A DNA stretch of 47,498 nt from Polaromonas sp. YR568. GTDB taxonomy: Bacteria; Pseudomonadota; Gammaproteobacteria; Burkholderiales; Burkholderiaceae_C. A model generated the notes under the pieces. That model was given only the letters and a program-made list of their open reading frames with translations, was not told where the DNA came from and did no database searches. Position numbers and translations under genes: made by a program. Below are positions 9,519 through 18,349 of this stretch, piece by piece. The DNA is taken from contig CAMCUN010000027.1 of assembly GCA_945878995.1 (NCBI GenBank), positions 1 through 47,498 on the forward strand. Reading direction: 5' to 3'. The stretch's first letter is position 1. Every line of letters begins with the position of its first letter.

Positions 9519-10478
9519 TCAAAGCTGGCTGGGATGGCCTGGCACCTCGGTGCGCACGCGAAACTCAAACACATCAGCCCGGTTGTAGTGGCCGGCAAAG
9601 TCCATGGCGATCTTGCGCGTCAGGATGTCGTTGAGGTCCACCTCGGCACAAACCAGGCCCTCGCCCTGCAAGGGCGCGGTGAGCACCTGCCCCGAGGGGC
9701 CAATGACCGAGGCGTGGCCCTGACCCAGCAGCGCTGCCATGAAGGCGCGCTCTGCCTCACCTGCCTCGTAAGCGTCAATCATCTCCTCGGTCAGCACCCC
9801 GGTGGAATTGACCACAAAGCAGCCCATGCTGACCGCCAGGCCACGGGTGATGACCGGAATCACCTCCCGCAAACTCACGGTGGGCGAGACAAAGGCCGGC
9901 CACGATGCCACATGCACCACGGGGTACTGTGACAGCAGGTGGTAGGCGGCCAGGGGGTTGCCGTTTTCTCCGCAGACCAGCGCGCTGAGGCGGCCAAAGG
10001 GCGCCTCAAAGGTGCGCAAGGTGTCGCCCCAGCCGCCGGTGTGCACCAGCTTTTCGGCCAAGGTGGGCATGAGCTTTTGATGCTTGCCCAGCAGCTGCCC
10101 TTGCGGGCCTATGACCAGTTGGGTGTTGTGCATGGTGCCTGTGGTGTCCGCGCGTTTTTCACACACGCCGACCACGGCGGTGATGCCCGCGTCCCGGCAG
10201 GCCTGGGCCAGCTCGTCGGTGGCCGGGCTGGGGATGACCACCGCGTTTTGGAACAGCCGGGCCGACAGCGCCAGGCTGACTTTGTCGGTGGCCGGGCGCA
10301 CCGTGAACCAACAGGGGTGGGCCGGAATAAAGCCTTCGGGAAAGGCGATCAAATCGGCCCCCAGCGCGCCGGCCTGGGCAATCAGCGCGCAGGCCTTGGC
10401 CACCGTGGCCTGCCGGTCCAGGTGCACAGAGGCGGCTTGCACGGCCGCCAACTTGATGCGAGGCAGCACATCGCTCAT
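9519..10478 (-). CDS. Nitrilase (carbon-nitrogen hydrolase family)
   Basis: A 319-residue enzyme of the nitrilase branch of the carbon-nitrogen hydrolases. The catalytic triad is visible: Glu48 in AFPEGFIP, the lysine in GKHQKLMPT (about Lys135), and Cys169 in LVCGENGNPL. GKHxKLMPT is typical of true nitrilases, which convert R-CN to R-COOH and ammonia in the cytoplasm through a Cys thioimidate. The catalytic loop is CGEN rather than CWE(N/H), a variant found in many proteobacterial members. It is followed on the minus strand by no further gene, and an MFS permease gene ends 43 bases upstream of it, so the two probably form an operon. The nitrile substrate cannot be told. Confidence 0.85.
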   Translation of the reverse strand: MSDVLPRIKLAAVQAASVHLDRQATVAKACALIAQAGALGADLIAFPEGFIPAHPCWFTVRPATDKVSLALSARLFQNAVVIPSPATDELAQACRDAGITAVVGVCEKRADTTGTMHNTQLVIGPQGQLLGKHQKLMPTLAEKLVHTGGWGDTLRTFEAPFGRLSALVCGENGNPLAAYHLLSQYPVVHVASWPAFVSPTVSLREVIPVITRGLAVSMGCFVVNSTGVLTEEMIDAYEAGEAERAFMAALLGQGHASVIGPSGQVLTAPLQGEGLVCAEVDLNDILTRKIAMDFAGHYNRADVFEFRVRTEVPGHPSQL

Positions 10479-10521
10479 GACAAAACTCCTAAGGTAGGTG
10501 ACACGCGCCAGCTCTAGCGCT

Positions 10522-11784
10522 TCAGCCCGCGCCCGGGCTTGGCGTTGGCGACGTGCGCAAGCAAGCCCGGCACACCGGCCAGGTCAACGCCACCCCCAGC
10601 AAGCCGCACACGCCGCACACCAAGGTGGCCGTAGGCGCGCCCAGCCATTGGGCCAGTGCGCCCACGCCCAAAAAGCCAAGGGGAGACACACCAATGCACA
10701 TGGTCATCAAACCCATGGCTTCGGCTTGGCGGCCGGGAGGTGAGGCGGTGTAGGCCAGGGTCGACTGCATGATGGCAAAAGCAGTTTGGCCCAGGCCCAT
10801 GACCACCAAGGCCAAAGCCGTCAGCAGCCAAAAACCGCTCAAGGCCAGCACCATCTGAAACACCATAAAGCTCAGTAAACCCACCAGATAAATCACACCA
10901 TGGCGAAAACGGTGGGCCGAGCTCAGCAGCAAGGCACCCAGCACCGCGCCCACGCCGTCCAGGCTGGCCAGCAGGCCCACGCCCTGGGGGTCGAGCTGCA
11001 AGCGCTCCTGGCCAATCACCGGCACCATGCTAAGCACCGGCCAAGCAAACAGGTTAAATAGCATGGTGAGCCACAAGGTGGCCCGCAGCACGGGAGACTG
11101 GCGCGCAGCTGCAAAACCGCCCATGAACAATGCGCCTATGGACCGCTTGACCGGAGATAACACCGGGCCAGGCTCTGTGAGTCTGTACAAACCCACCAGC
11201 ATGGGCAGGTAAGACAAGGTCGAGAACACAAAAAAGCCGGTCAGACCCACTTGGGCCAGCAGCAAGCCGCCCAGGCCAGGACCGATCAAGCGGCACGCGC
11301 TGGCGGCCAGCGCATCGAGCGACATGGCCTGCGCCACGCGCTTGGGACCGGCCAAATCACCCATCATGCCCCGGCGTATGGGCAGGTCGCTGGCCCACAG
11401 CACGCCGTGCATGGCACTGGCCAGCGCCAAATGCCACACCTGAACCTGCCCAAACACGGACACCAGCAACAAAGTCAGGTGGGTGGCGAACATCGCTCCG
11501 TAGGAGACCAGTAGCAGCCAGCGGCGCGGCAGCCGCGCCGCCAAGACCCCCAGCCACATGCCCAGCAGCGCCAAGGGCAGCATGCGCAGCATCATCAAAC
11601 TGGCCACCCAGAAGGCGGACTGGGTGAGCTCGTAGGTGAACACGGCATACACCAGTATTTCTGCCCAGCGCGTCAAACCCACCAGCATGCCCACCGTCCA
11701 AAGCCGGCGGTACTGCAGATCTTTGTAAATCGGCGGCAAGGGCATCAGTGTGGGGGGTGGCGAGGCCAGGGACTCTGCAGACAT
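10522..11784 (-). CDS. MFS transporter
   Basis: A 420-residue integral membrane protein with about 12 predicted helices. It has an MFS-type organisation, with LGMWLGVLAARLPRRW as the loop 2-3 motif and a second internal half starting near residue 215. It resembles the MFS_3/enterobactin-exporter-like group of drug or metabolite permeases. It is transcribed on the minus strand ahead of the nitrilase gene and divergently from ahpC. The context suggests exchange of a nitrile-derived metabolite, but export of another compound cannot be excluded. Confidence 0.8.
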   Translation of the reverse strand: MSAESLASPPPTLMPLPPIYKDLQYRRLWTVGMLVGLTRWAEILVYAVFTYELTQSAFWVASLMMLRMLPLALLGMWLGVLAARLPRRWLLLVSYGAMFATHLTLLLVSVFGQVQVWHLALASAMHGVLWASDLPIRRGMMGDLAGPKRVAQAMSLDALAASACRLIGPGLGGLLLAQVGLTGFFVFSTLSYLPMLVGLYRLTEPGPVLSPVKRSIGALFMGGFAAARQSPVLRATLWLTMLFNLFAWPVLSMVPVIGQERLQLDPQGVGLLASLDGVGAVLGALLLSSAHRFRHGVIYLVGLLSFMVFQMVLALSGFWLLTALALVVMGLGQTAFAIMQSTLAYTASPPGRQAEAMGLMTMCIGVSPLGFLGVGALAQWLGAPTATLVCGVCGLLGVALTWPVCRACLRTSPTPSPGAG

Positions 11785-11881
11785 TGCCTCGACTGTAAAT
11801 GAGCCAATTCAAAGGGCTTGTGCCGCAGGAGACTGGGCTCAGCCATGGCAAAAATGCTGCACAGCAACAATTCAACTATTG

Positions 11882-11902
11882 GATTGATTGACACAATCAA
11901 TC
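11882..11902. promoter_or_regulatory. Inverted repeat upstream of ahpC (candidate OxyR/LysR-type operator)
   Basis: A perfect 9-base inverted repeat, GATTGATTG ACA CAATCAATC, lies about 90 bases before the ahpC start. It contains the T-N11-A spacing of LysR-type binding sites. A TTGACA hexamer overlaps its right half (11888-11893), and a TATATT hexamer lies at 11925-11930 on the ahpC side. ahpC is a classic OxyR target, so OxyR is the first candidate; that assignment is inference. Confidence 0.5.
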
Positions 11903-11990
11903 TACAGTTGTGATTGAAATCCACTATATTAGGGAAATTCCTGATGCGCCCAGCTCACGAATTAAATTTTTAAAACCAAAAGGAATACAT

Positions 11991-12554
11991 ATGTCACTCA
12001 TCAACACCCCCGTCCAGCCCTTCAAAACCCAAGCCTTCCACAACGGCAAATTCATTGAAGTCACCGAACAAAGCCTCAAAGGCAAATGGTCTGTGCTGAT
12101 TTTCATGCCCGCCGCTTTCACCTTCAACTGCCCCACCGAAGTGGAAGACGCCGCCGACAACTATGCCGAGTTCCAGAAAACCGGCACCGAGGTCTACATC
12201 GTCACCACCGACACGCATTTCTCGCACAAAGTCTGGCACGAGACCTCGCCCGCCGTGGGCAAGGCCAAGTTCCCCTTGGTTGGCGACCCCACCCACACCT
12301 TGACCCGCGCCTTTGGCGTGCACATTGAAGAAGAAGGCCTGGCCCTGCGCGGCACCTTTGTGATCAACCCCGACGGCGTGATCAAGACCATGGAAGTGCA
12401 TTCCAACGAAATCGCCCGCGATGTCAAAGAGACCCTGCGCAAGCTCAAGGCTGCCCAGTACACCGCCGCCAACCCCGGCCAGGTGTGCCCCGCCAAATGG
12501 AACGAAGGCGCCAAGACCATTGCGCCCTCGCTGGAACTGGTTGGCAAGATCTAA
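11991..12554 (+). CDS. ahpC: Alkyl hydroperoxide reductase subunit C (peroxiredoxin)
   Basis: A 187-residue typical 2-Cys peroxiredoxin, equal in length to E. coli AhpC and similar throughout. The peroxidatic cysteine is Cys47 in FTFNCPTE, and the resolving cysteine is Cys166 in GQVCPAKW. It reduces organic hydroperoxides, H2O2 and peroxynitrite in the cytoplasm and is itself reduced by AhpF. The ATG at 11991 is preferred over an upstream in-frame ATG because AGGA lies 6 bases before it and MSLINT matches the family start. ahpF follows after about 100 bases that contain a hairpin. Confidence 0.97.
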   Translation: MSLINTPVQPFKTQAFHNGKFIEVTEQSLKGKWSVLIFMPAAFTFNCPTEVEDAADNYAEFQKTGTEVYIVTTDTHFSHKVWHETSPAVGKAKFPLVGDPTHTLTRAFGVHIEEEGLALRGTFVINPDGVIKTMEVHSNEIARDVKETLRKLKAAQYTAANPGQVCPAKWNEGAKTIAPSLELVGKI

Positions 12555-12594
12555 GCCTCAATCCCTGATGCCCTGCCCTGCAGGGCGTTGAATC

Positions 12595-12623
12595 CAGCGC
12601 ATGCCACAAGCGTGCGCTGTTTT
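12595..12623 (+). terminator. Hairpin with short T-run between ahpC and ahpF
   Basis: A 10-base-pair stem (CAGCGCATGC / GCGTGCGCTG, with one G-T pair) closes a 5-base loop and is followed by four T residues. It lies about 40 bases after the ahpC stop. A leaky terminator here would give more AhpC than AhpF, as is known from other ahpCF operons. A self-complementary 12-mer (GCCCTGCAGGGC, 12575-12586) lies just before it. Confidence 0.55.
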
Positions 12624-12652
12624 CAGCGAATCACCTTCACCCCAGAAAACCC

Positions 12653-14254
12653 ATGCTAGACGACACCCTCAAAGCCCAGTTGCAACAGTACCTTGGCCTG
12701 CTGCGCCAGCCCATCCGCCTGATTGCCGCGCTCGATAGCAGCAGCACGGCCACAGAAATGCGCGAGTTGCTGCAGACCATCGCGTCCCTGAGCGACAAGG
12801 TCACGCTGGACTTTGATGGACAGGACACGCGCCAGCCCTCCTTCGTGGTCGCCCGCGAGGGCCAGACCAGCGGCGTGCGCTTTGCCGGTCTGCCGCTGGG
12901 CCACGAGTTCACCTCGCTGGTGCTGGCCTTGCTGTGGACAGGCGGCCACCCGCCCAAGGTGGAGGCCGAGGTGCTGGAGAACATCCGCGCGCTGGACGGC
13001 GACTTCAACTTTGAGGTCTACATGTCCCTGGACTGCCACAACTGCCCAGACGTGGTGCAAGCGCTCTCACTCATGGCCATCTTCAACCCCCGCATCAAGA
13101 CGGTAGTGATTGAAGGCGGCGCCTTCCAGCAAGAAGTTGAAGCGCGCGAGATCATGGCCGTGCCCATGGTCTTTTTGAACGGCCAGGTGTTTGGCTCGGG
13201 CCGCATGAGCGCAGAAGAAATCATCGCCAAGCTGGACACAGGCGCTGGCGCCCGCGCTGCGGCCAAGCTCGACGCCAAGGACCCCTACGACATGCTCATC
13301 ATCGGCGGTGGCCCTGCCGGTGCGGCGGCTGCCGTGTACGCGGCCCGCAAAGGCATACGCACAGGCATCGCTGCCGAGAACCTGGGCGGCCAGGTCAACG
13401 ACACCATGGGCATTGAAAACTACATCTCGGTGCTGGAGACCGACGGCCCCAAGCTCTCGGCCGCCCTGCAAGCGCATGTCAAGCACTATGGCGTGGAGAC
13501 CCTGACGCAGCAACGCGCCGTGCAACTGATTCCGGCCACCGAGCCCGGCGGCCTGGTGCAGGTGCGCATGGAAAACGGCGGCACGCTCAAGGCGCGCAGC
13601 GTGGTCCTATCGACCGGCGCGCGCTGGCGCAACATCAACGTGCCTGGCGAGCTGGAGTACAAAAACAAGGGCGTGGCCTATTGCCCGCACTGCGACGGCC
13701 CGCTGTTCAAGGGCAAGCGCGTGGCCGTCATTGGCGGCGGCAACTCCGGCGTGGAAGCGGCCATTGACCTCGCAGGCCTGGTGGCGCATGTCACGCTGGT
13801 GGAATTCGCCGAGCAACTCAAGGCCGACGCCGTCCTGGTGGCCAAGCTCAAAAGCCTGCCCAATGTGAGCATCCACCTGAACACCCAAACCACCGAGATC
13901 ACGGGCGCTGCGGGCAAAGTCAATGGCATGGTGCTGCGCGACCGCGCCAGCGGCCAGGACGAGACCGTGGCCCTGGAAGGCGTGTTCGTGCAAATCGGCC
14001 TGGTGCCCAACACCGAGTGGCTCAAAGGCACCCTGGCGCTCAGCCGCTTTGGCGAGATCGAGGTGGACGCCAAGGGCCACACCAACCTGCCTGGCGTCTT
14101 CGCCGCCGGGGACTGCACCACCGTACCCTTCAAGCAAATCGTGATTGCCGCAGGCGATGGCGCCAAGGCGGCGCTCTCGGCCTTTGACCACCTGATGCGG
14201 CTGCCAGCCGTCGTCTCCACAGAACCTCCAGCCAAGGAATTGGCGGCAGCCTGA
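12653..14254 (+). CDS. ahpF: Alkyl hydroperoxide reductase subunit F (NADH-peroxiredoxin reductase)
   Basis: A 533-residue flavoprotein. The N-terminal tandem thioredoxin-like domain carries CHNC (Cys128/Cys131). The thioredoxin-reductase-like part begins near 212 with the FAD-binding GGGPAG (about 218-223), has the redox-active CPHC (Cys344/Cys347) and an NAD-binding GGGNSG, and ends with the AAGDC FAD motif. Electrons flow from NADH through FAD and CPHC to CHNC and then to AhpC. The length and all four cysteines match the E. coli enzyme, so it should be active. It lies directly downstream of ahpC. Confidence 0.97.
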   Translation: MLDDTLKAQLQQYLGLLRQPIRLIAALDSSSTATEMRELLQTIASLSDKVTLDFDGQDTRQPSFVVAREGQTSGVRFAGLPLGHEFTSLVLALLWTGGHPPKVEAEVLENIRALDGDFNFEVYMSLDCHNCPDVVQALSLMAIFNPRIKTVVIEGGAFQQEVEAREIMAVPMVFLNGQVFGSGRMSAEEIIAKLDTGAGARAAAKLDAKDPYDMLIIGGGPAGAAAAVYAARKGIRTGIAAENLGGQVNDTMGIENYISVLETDGPKLSAALQAHVKHYGVETLTQQRAVQLIPATEPGGLVQVRMENGGTLKARSVVLSTGARWRNINVPGELEYKNKGVAYCPHCDGPLFKGKRVAVIGGGNSGVEAAIDLAGLVAHVTLVEFAEQLKADAVLVAKLKSLPNVSIHLNTQTTEITGAAGKVNGMVLRDRASGQDETVALEGVFVQIGLVPNTEWLKGTLALSRFGEIEVDAKGHTNLPGVFAAGDCTTVPFKQIVIAAGDGAKAALSAFDHLMRLPAVVSTEPPAKELAAA

Positions 14255-14730
14255 GCACGGCGGCTGGCCCAGGCAGGGGCTCAAATACCCCTGGCGTGCC
14301 AGATCCGTCCTCAGGTCCGCGCGATCACCCAAGCCTGGTTTGTCCCTTGTAGGAGACAAGCCTGCCAGCGAATGTTCGCCTGCGGTGATGCCCGTTTGAC
14401 GCCACCCTTCGCCAGCAGGCTGGCTCCTACAAAGACAAGTTGATTTTGTATTTGTGGGAGACAAGCCTGCCAGCGAATGTTTGCCTGCGGTGATGCCCGT
14501 TTGACGCCACCCTTCGCCAGCAGGCTGGCTCCTACAAAGGCAAGTTGATTTTGTATTTGTGGGAGACAAGCCTGCCGGTGAATGTTCGCCTGCGTTGATG
14601 CCCGTTTGACGCCACCCTTCGCCAGCAGGCTGGCTCCTACAAAGACAAAAGCCTGGCTTGTCTCCTGTGGGAGCTGAGCGGCCCCCTTGGCAAGCTCAAC
14701 CCTGGCCGCTGTGGCGTCTTGTGGGCAGGC
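14255..14730. other. Intergenic region between convergent ahpF and moaE, filled by repeats
   Basis: Beyond the three repeat units listed separately, the stretch contains about 90 bases on each side without recognisable coding sequence. Open frames that cross it are translations of the repeats and lack conserved protein features. No further regulatory site was identified. Confidence 0.7.
14348..14641. repeat. Three-unit tandem REP/BIME-like array with exact 105-base period
   Basis: Three units start at 14348, 14453 and 14558. Each is 84 bases and is built of two REP-like elements facing each other. The left one is TGTAGGAG or TGTGGGAG followed by a GCCTGC core and GCGAA or GGTGAA; the right one is TTCGCCAGCAGGCTGG followed by CTCCTACA, the inverted complement. 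The repeats occupy most of the 476 bases between ahpF and moaE, which hold no gene I can support. Such elements form hairpins and in other bacteria are spread by REP-associated tyrosine transposases; none is encoded in the window. The array lies between convergent genes. Confidence 0.9.
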
Positions 14731-15231
14731 TCAGCTGTTGGGCAGCGTCAAGCCCCAACGCGCCAGCGCCGCGTCATCGGCCACCCGCGCATCGACCCAG
14801 CGCGCGCCTTCGGGCGTGACTTCTTTCTTCCAAAAAGGCGCTTGGGTCTTGAGGTAATCCATGAGGAACTCGCAAGCCTGAAAGCTCTCGCCTCGGTGGG
14901 CCGAGCTCACGGCCGCCAGCACGACTTGATCGGTGGGGTGCATGAGGCCCACGCGGTGCACCACCCGGGCGGCATAGATGTCAAAGCGCGCCATGGCCTC
15001 GTCGATCATGGACTCTATGGATTTTTCGGTCATGCCGGGGTAGTGCTCGAGTTCCAGCGACTGCACCTCGCCCTGGGTCACCGACGTGTGGCGCTCCAGA
15101 TCGGCATGGCGGTCGCGCACGGTGCCCACAAAGCTGCACACGGCGCCCACGCGCCTGTCTTGTCCGCGCAGGGCGGCCAGCTCGGTGCTGAGGTCGAAGT
15201 CCTCGGTTTGAATACGCACCCGATTTTGCAT
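14731..15231 (-). CDS. moaE: Molybdopterin synthase catalytic subunit
   Basis: A 166-residue MoaE. It has the family core with VGAVCSFVGTVRD near the N-terminus, AHRGESFQACEFLMDYLK in the middle and APFWKKE after it. Lys128 in DYLKTQAPFWKK corresponds to the essential lysine of E. coli MoaE, with the second conserved lysine in the WKKE motif. MoaE and thiocarboxylated MoaD convert precursor Z (cPMP) to molybdopterin in the cytoplasm. Its ATG follows the moaD stop with a single-base gap. It is the last gene of the minus-strand alaA-hom-thrC-moeA-moaD-moaE run. Confidence 0.96.
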   Translation of the reverse strand: MQNRVRIQTEDFDLSTELAALRGQDRRVGAVCSFVGTVRDRHADLERHTSVTQGEVQSLELEHYPGMTEKSIESMIDEAMARFDIYAARVVHRVGLMHPTDQVVLAAVSSAHRGESFQACEFLMDYLKTQAPFWKKEVTPEGARWVDARVADDAALARWGLTLPNS

Positions 15232-15232
15232 G

Positions 15233-15481
15233 TCAGCCGCCTGTCACGGGTGGGAAAAAAGCCACTTCGCAGCCCTCGCTCAAGGGCTTGGACTCGTCGC
15301 ACATGGCCTGGTCAAGCGCGGCGCGCACGGGCCGCTGGCGGTTGAGTGCCTGGGCGTGGGCGCCGCCCTGGGCGATGAGTTCGTCGCGCAGCTGCGCCAC
15401 GGTGGCCGCTGGCGTGTCGCGCCGCTCGCCCGGGCCCAGGGCCTCGCGCAAAGAGGCAAAGTATTTGATCTGCACCTGCAT
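15233..15481 (-). CDS. moaD: Molybdopterin synthase sulfur carrier subunit
   Basis: An 82-residue ubiquitin-like protein that ends in the required Gly-Gly (FFPPVTGG). The GG terminus is adenylated and thiocarboxylated and then donates sulfur to precursor Z within the MoaD2-MoaE2 complex. The body has the beta-grasp start MQVQIKYFASLREALG. It lies 4 bases after moeA and one base before moaE, so the three are co-translated. No separate promoter is apparent. Confidence 0.96.
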   Translation of the reverse strand: MQVQIKYFASLREALGPGERRDTPAATVAQLRDELIAQGGAHAQALNRQRPVRAALDQAMCDESKPLSEGCEVAFFPPVTGG

Positions 15482-15485
15482 GGGC

Positions 15486-16736
15486 TCAATCCATCAGTGA
15501 GGACAAGGGGATGAAATCAACCAGATCGCCCATGGCGATGGGGCGGCCCGGCGGGTTGTCCAGCAGGCCGTCGGCCCAATGGGCTGAGGTGAGCACGCCC
15601 GAGCTTTGGTTGGCAAACAAATCGAGCCCGCCTTGGGCATTGCGCCGCACGCGCAAAAACTCGCGGCGCTTGTCGGCGCGCGGCCAGGCAAAGTGCGCGG
15701 GCAGTTGCAGGCGTTCGGGCGCTGTCGCGGCCGCACCCTGGAGCTGCAAAAGAAAGGGCCGCACCAGCAGCAAAAAGGTGACAAAGCTGGACACCGGGTT
15801 GCCCGGCAGGCCAATAAAGTGCGCAAAGCCTTGGGCGTGGTTCACGCGGCCATAGGCAAAGGGCTTGCCCGGCTTGATGGCGATTTGCCACAGGTTCAAC
15901 TCGCCCAGGGCTTGAACGGCGGGCTTGATGTGGTCTTCTTCCCCCACCGACACGCCGCCGCTGGTGAGAATGAGGTCGTGGCCCTGCGCGGCCTCGGCCA
16001 GGGCTTGCACGGTGGCCTCGCGCTGGTCGGGCACGATTCCTAAGTCGCTCACCTCGCAGCCCAGGCGCTGCAAAAGCGCACGCAAAAAGAAACGGTTGGA
16101 GTTGTAGATGGCGCCAGGCGGCAGGGCCTCGGGCGCCACCGCGCCGGGCATGACCAATTCATCGCCGGTGGAAAACAGCGCCACGCGCGGCCGGCGGGCC
16201 ACGGGCAAGTGGGCAAAACCCATGCTGGCCGCCAAGCCCAGGGAGGCAGGACTCAGGCGCAGGCCTGCCTCAAGCACCATCGCGCCGCGCGCCACGTCTT
16301 CGCCCTGCCGGCGTATCCACTGGCCCGCCGCAGGCTGCACCAAGACCTGCACCCGCCCGTCGGGCTGCACCAAGCACTCTTCTTGCATGACGATGGCGTC
16401 GGCCCCCGCAGGCACGGGGGCGCCCGTGAAGATGCGGGCCAGGGTGCCAGGGGCCAAGGCCGCACCCGCGCTGCCCGCGGCAATGCGCTGCGACACGGCC
16501 AAGGCCCCTTTGCCCAGGTCGGCCACGCGCAGGGCGTAGCCGTCCATGGAGCTGTTGTCGTGGCCGGGCACGTCCAGCGCGCTGCGCAGCTCTTGCGCCA
16601 GCACACGGCCATCGGCATCAAAGGTGGAGATGGATTCACTCGGCAGCACAGGCTGGGCGCGCGCCAGCAAGTCGCGCAGGGCGTCGTCCAGGGGCAGCAA
16701 AGGCGCGCGAGGCGCGGCGGTTGGGGGCGGGCTCAT
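15486..16736 (-). CDS. moeA: Molybdopterin molybdenumtransferase
   Basis: A 416-residue MoeA, close to the E. coli length. Family motifs include DNSSMDGYALR (about 60-70), a GTLARIFTGAPVPAGADAIV segment, the MoCF-domain GGVSVGEEDHIKP and GLPGNPVSSFVTF. It inserts molybdate into adenylylated molybdopterin. It is followed closely by moaD and moaE. Upstream lie about 185 bases that separate it from thrC and hold a tandem 14-base repeat and a coding relic. Association with threonine genes is an operon arrangement seen in several beta-proteobacteria (from memory) and has no obvious functional link. Confidence 0.95.
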   Translation of the reverse strand: MSPPPTAAPRAPLLPLDDALRDLLARAQPVLPSESISTFDADGRVLAQELRSALDVPGHDNSSMDGYALRVADLGKGALAVSQRIAAGSAGAALAPGTLARIFTGAPVPAGADAIVMQEECLVQPDGRVQVLVQPAAGQWIRRQGEDVARGAMVLEAGLRLSPASLGLAASMGFAHLPVARRPRVALFSTGDELVMPGAVAPEALPPGAIYNSNRFFLRALLQRLGCEVSDLGIVPDQREATVQALAEAAQGHDLILTSGGVSVGEEDHIKPAVQALGELNLWQIAIKPGKPFAYGRVNHAQGFAHFIGLPGNPVSSFVTFLLLVRPFLLQLQGAAATAPERLQLPAHFAWPRADKRREFLRVRRNAQGGLDLFANQSSGVLTSAHWADGLLDNPPGRPIAMGDLVDFIPLSSLMD

Positions 16737-16758
16737 GGTTTTAAAGGGTGAGGCAAGC

Positions 16759-16786
16759 TGTCACGCGCCATGTGTCACGCGCCATG
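16759..16786. repeat. Perfect tandem 14-base duplication between thrC and moeA
   Basis: TGTCACGCGCCATG occurs twice back to back. The second copy supplies the stop codon of the short coding relic next to it. It looks like a small slippage duplication; no regulatory role is evident. Confidence 0.8.
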
Positions 16787-16921
16787 CGGTTCAGCCTGCC
16801 TGTGCTCAAAGTCGGCTTGATTGTCGATCAGGAAACGAAGCACCGCCGCCGCGTCGTTGAGGTCCAGCAGCGGCAAGGCGGTGGCGTGGGGCAGGCGCTC
16901 AGGGTGACTGCTTGAACAAGT
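16775..16921 (-). pseudogene. Short coding relic in frame after thrC, no start codon
   Basis: The frame directly following the thrC stop stays open for 48 codons and reads like protein, with the segment ALPLLDLNDAAAVLRFLID and a strong third-position G/C bias. It has no ATG, GTG or TTG. It could be the tail of a former separate gene, or of a longer C-terminus lost by a mutation creating the present stop. I do not recognise the family. Threonine synthase ends normally before it, so thrC itself appears complete. Confidence 0.35.
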
Positions 16922-18349
16922 TCACGCAGCCGTGTGCTCGGCAATGTAAGCCTTGACCAAGGCCGCATCGGCGGCCATGAGCAAGACCTTGCGTGGCTTG
17001 GCCTCCAGGCCCTCAAAGCCGGGCGGGCGCGCAGGCGGGTGGCCCAGGGCTTCTTCAATGGTGGCGGCAAATTTGATGGGCAAGGCGGTTTCCAGCACCA
17101 GCATGGGCACGCCGGGCAGCAGATGCTCGCGCGCCACCTTCACGCCGTCGGCGGTGTGCGTGTCGACGACCTCGCCAAAGCGCGCGCTGGTGTCGCGGAT
17201 GGTGGCCAAGCGGTTGGCGTGCGTGCTCTTGCCACTGGCAAAACCGTACTTGGCCTGCGCCTGGGCAAAGGCGGGGTGGGCGCTCAAGTCAAAAAAGCCC
17301 TTGGCGTTGATTTCATCCTTGAAAAGCTGCTGGGTCAGGCCCGCGTCGCGGCCGAGCAGGTCGAACACAAAGCGCTCAAAGTTGGAGGCCTTGGAGATGT
17401 CCATGGACGGGCTGGAGGTCTCTTGCGTGTCGCCGCCCGTGCGCACACGGTACATGCCGGTGCGAAAGAACTCGTCGAGCACGTCGTTCTCGTTGGTGGC
17501 CACCACCAAGCGCGCAATGGGCAGGCCCATCATGCGGGCCACATGGCCGGCACACACATTGCCAAAGTTGCCCGAGGGCACGGTGAAGGCGACCTGCTCG
17601 GTATCCTTCGTCGTGGCCTGAAAGTAGCCGGCAAAGTAGTACACCACCTGGGCCAAGAGCCGCGCCCAGTTGATGGAGTTCACGGTGCCAATTTTGTGGC
17701 GGCGCTTGAAGTCCAGGTCGTTGGAGACGGCCTTGACAATGTCTTGGCAGTCGTCAAACACGCCTTCAATGGCGATGTTGTGGATGTTGGCGTCCAGCAG
17801 GCTGAACATTTGCGCTTGCTGGAAGGGGCTCATGCGCCCGTGGGGCGAGGTCATGAACACGCGCACGCCTTGTTTGCCGCGCATGGCGTACTCGGCCGCG
17901 CTGCCGGTGTCGCCGCTGGTGGCGCCCAAAATGTTGAGCTCTGCGCCGCGCCGGCCCAGCTCGTACTCAAAGAGGTTGCCCAGAAGCTGCATGGCCATGT
18001 CTTTGAAGGCCAGCGTCGGGCCGTTGGACAAGGCTTGCAGGAATACGCCCTCTTCCAGTGGACGCAAGGGCACGATCGCATCGGTGCCATACACCGCGCG
18101 GGTGTAGGTTTTGCGGCACAGGGCGAGCAGGTCGGCTTCGGGAATGTCGTCGATGTAGAGCTTGAGGATTTCAAAGGCCAAGTCGGCATAGCCGCGCGTG
18201 GCCCACACCTGGCGCAGCTCGGCCAGGCGATCGCTAATTTGCGGGTAGGTCTCGGGCAAGTACAAGCCACCGTCAGGGGCCAGACCTTCAAGCAAGATGT
18301 CGCAAAAACCCGGGCGGGCGGCGTGACCGCGGGTGGAGAGGTAGCGCAT
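16922..18349 (-). CDS. thrC: Threonine synthase
   Basis: A 475-residue PLP enzyme of the longer (fungal/E. coli-like) threonine synthase class, converting O-phosphohomoserine to threonine. It starts MRYLSTRG and has the PLP-binding Lys116 in GPTLAFKDMAMQLLG. The phosphate-binding ATSGDTGSAA and the VPSGNFGNVCAG motif follow. The start overlaps the hom stop (TGATG), so both are coupled and form the hom-thrC pathway pair. The length agrees with beta-proteobacterial orthologues. Confidence 0.96.
   Translation of the reverse strand: MRYLSTRGHAARPGFCDILLEGLAPDGGLYLPETYPQISDRLAELRQVWATRGYADLAFEILKLYIDDIPEADLLALCRKTYTRAVYGTDAIVPLRPLEEGVFLQALSNGPTLAFKDMAMQLLGNLFEYELGRRGAELNILGATSGDTGSAAEYAMRGKQGVRVFMTSPHGRMSPFQQAQMFSLLDANIHNIAIEGVFDDCQDIVKAVSNDLDFKRRHKIGTVNSINWARLLAQVVYYFAGYFQATTKDTEQVAFTVPSGNFGNVCAGHVARMMGLPIARLVVATNENDVLDEFFRTGMYRVRTGGDTQETSSPSMDISKASNFERFVFDLLGRDAGLTQQLFKDEINAKGFFDLSAHPAFAQAQAKYGFASGKSTHANRLATIRDTSARFGEVVDTHTADGVKVAREHLLPGVPMLVLETALPIKFAATIEEALGHPPARPPGFEGLEAKPRKVLLMAADAALVKAYIAEHTAA

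Noticed and set aside
13607..14569. A 320-codon minus-strand frame crossing the REP array and ahpF
   Set aside because: Its N-terminal third is repeat translation and the rest is antisense to ahpF, which is certain.
14348..14641. Regular repeat spacing looks like a small CRISPR array
   Set aside because: Repeats are about 84 bases with internal symmetry, gaps are near-constant instead of unique spacers, and no cas genes are present. It fits a REP/BIME array.
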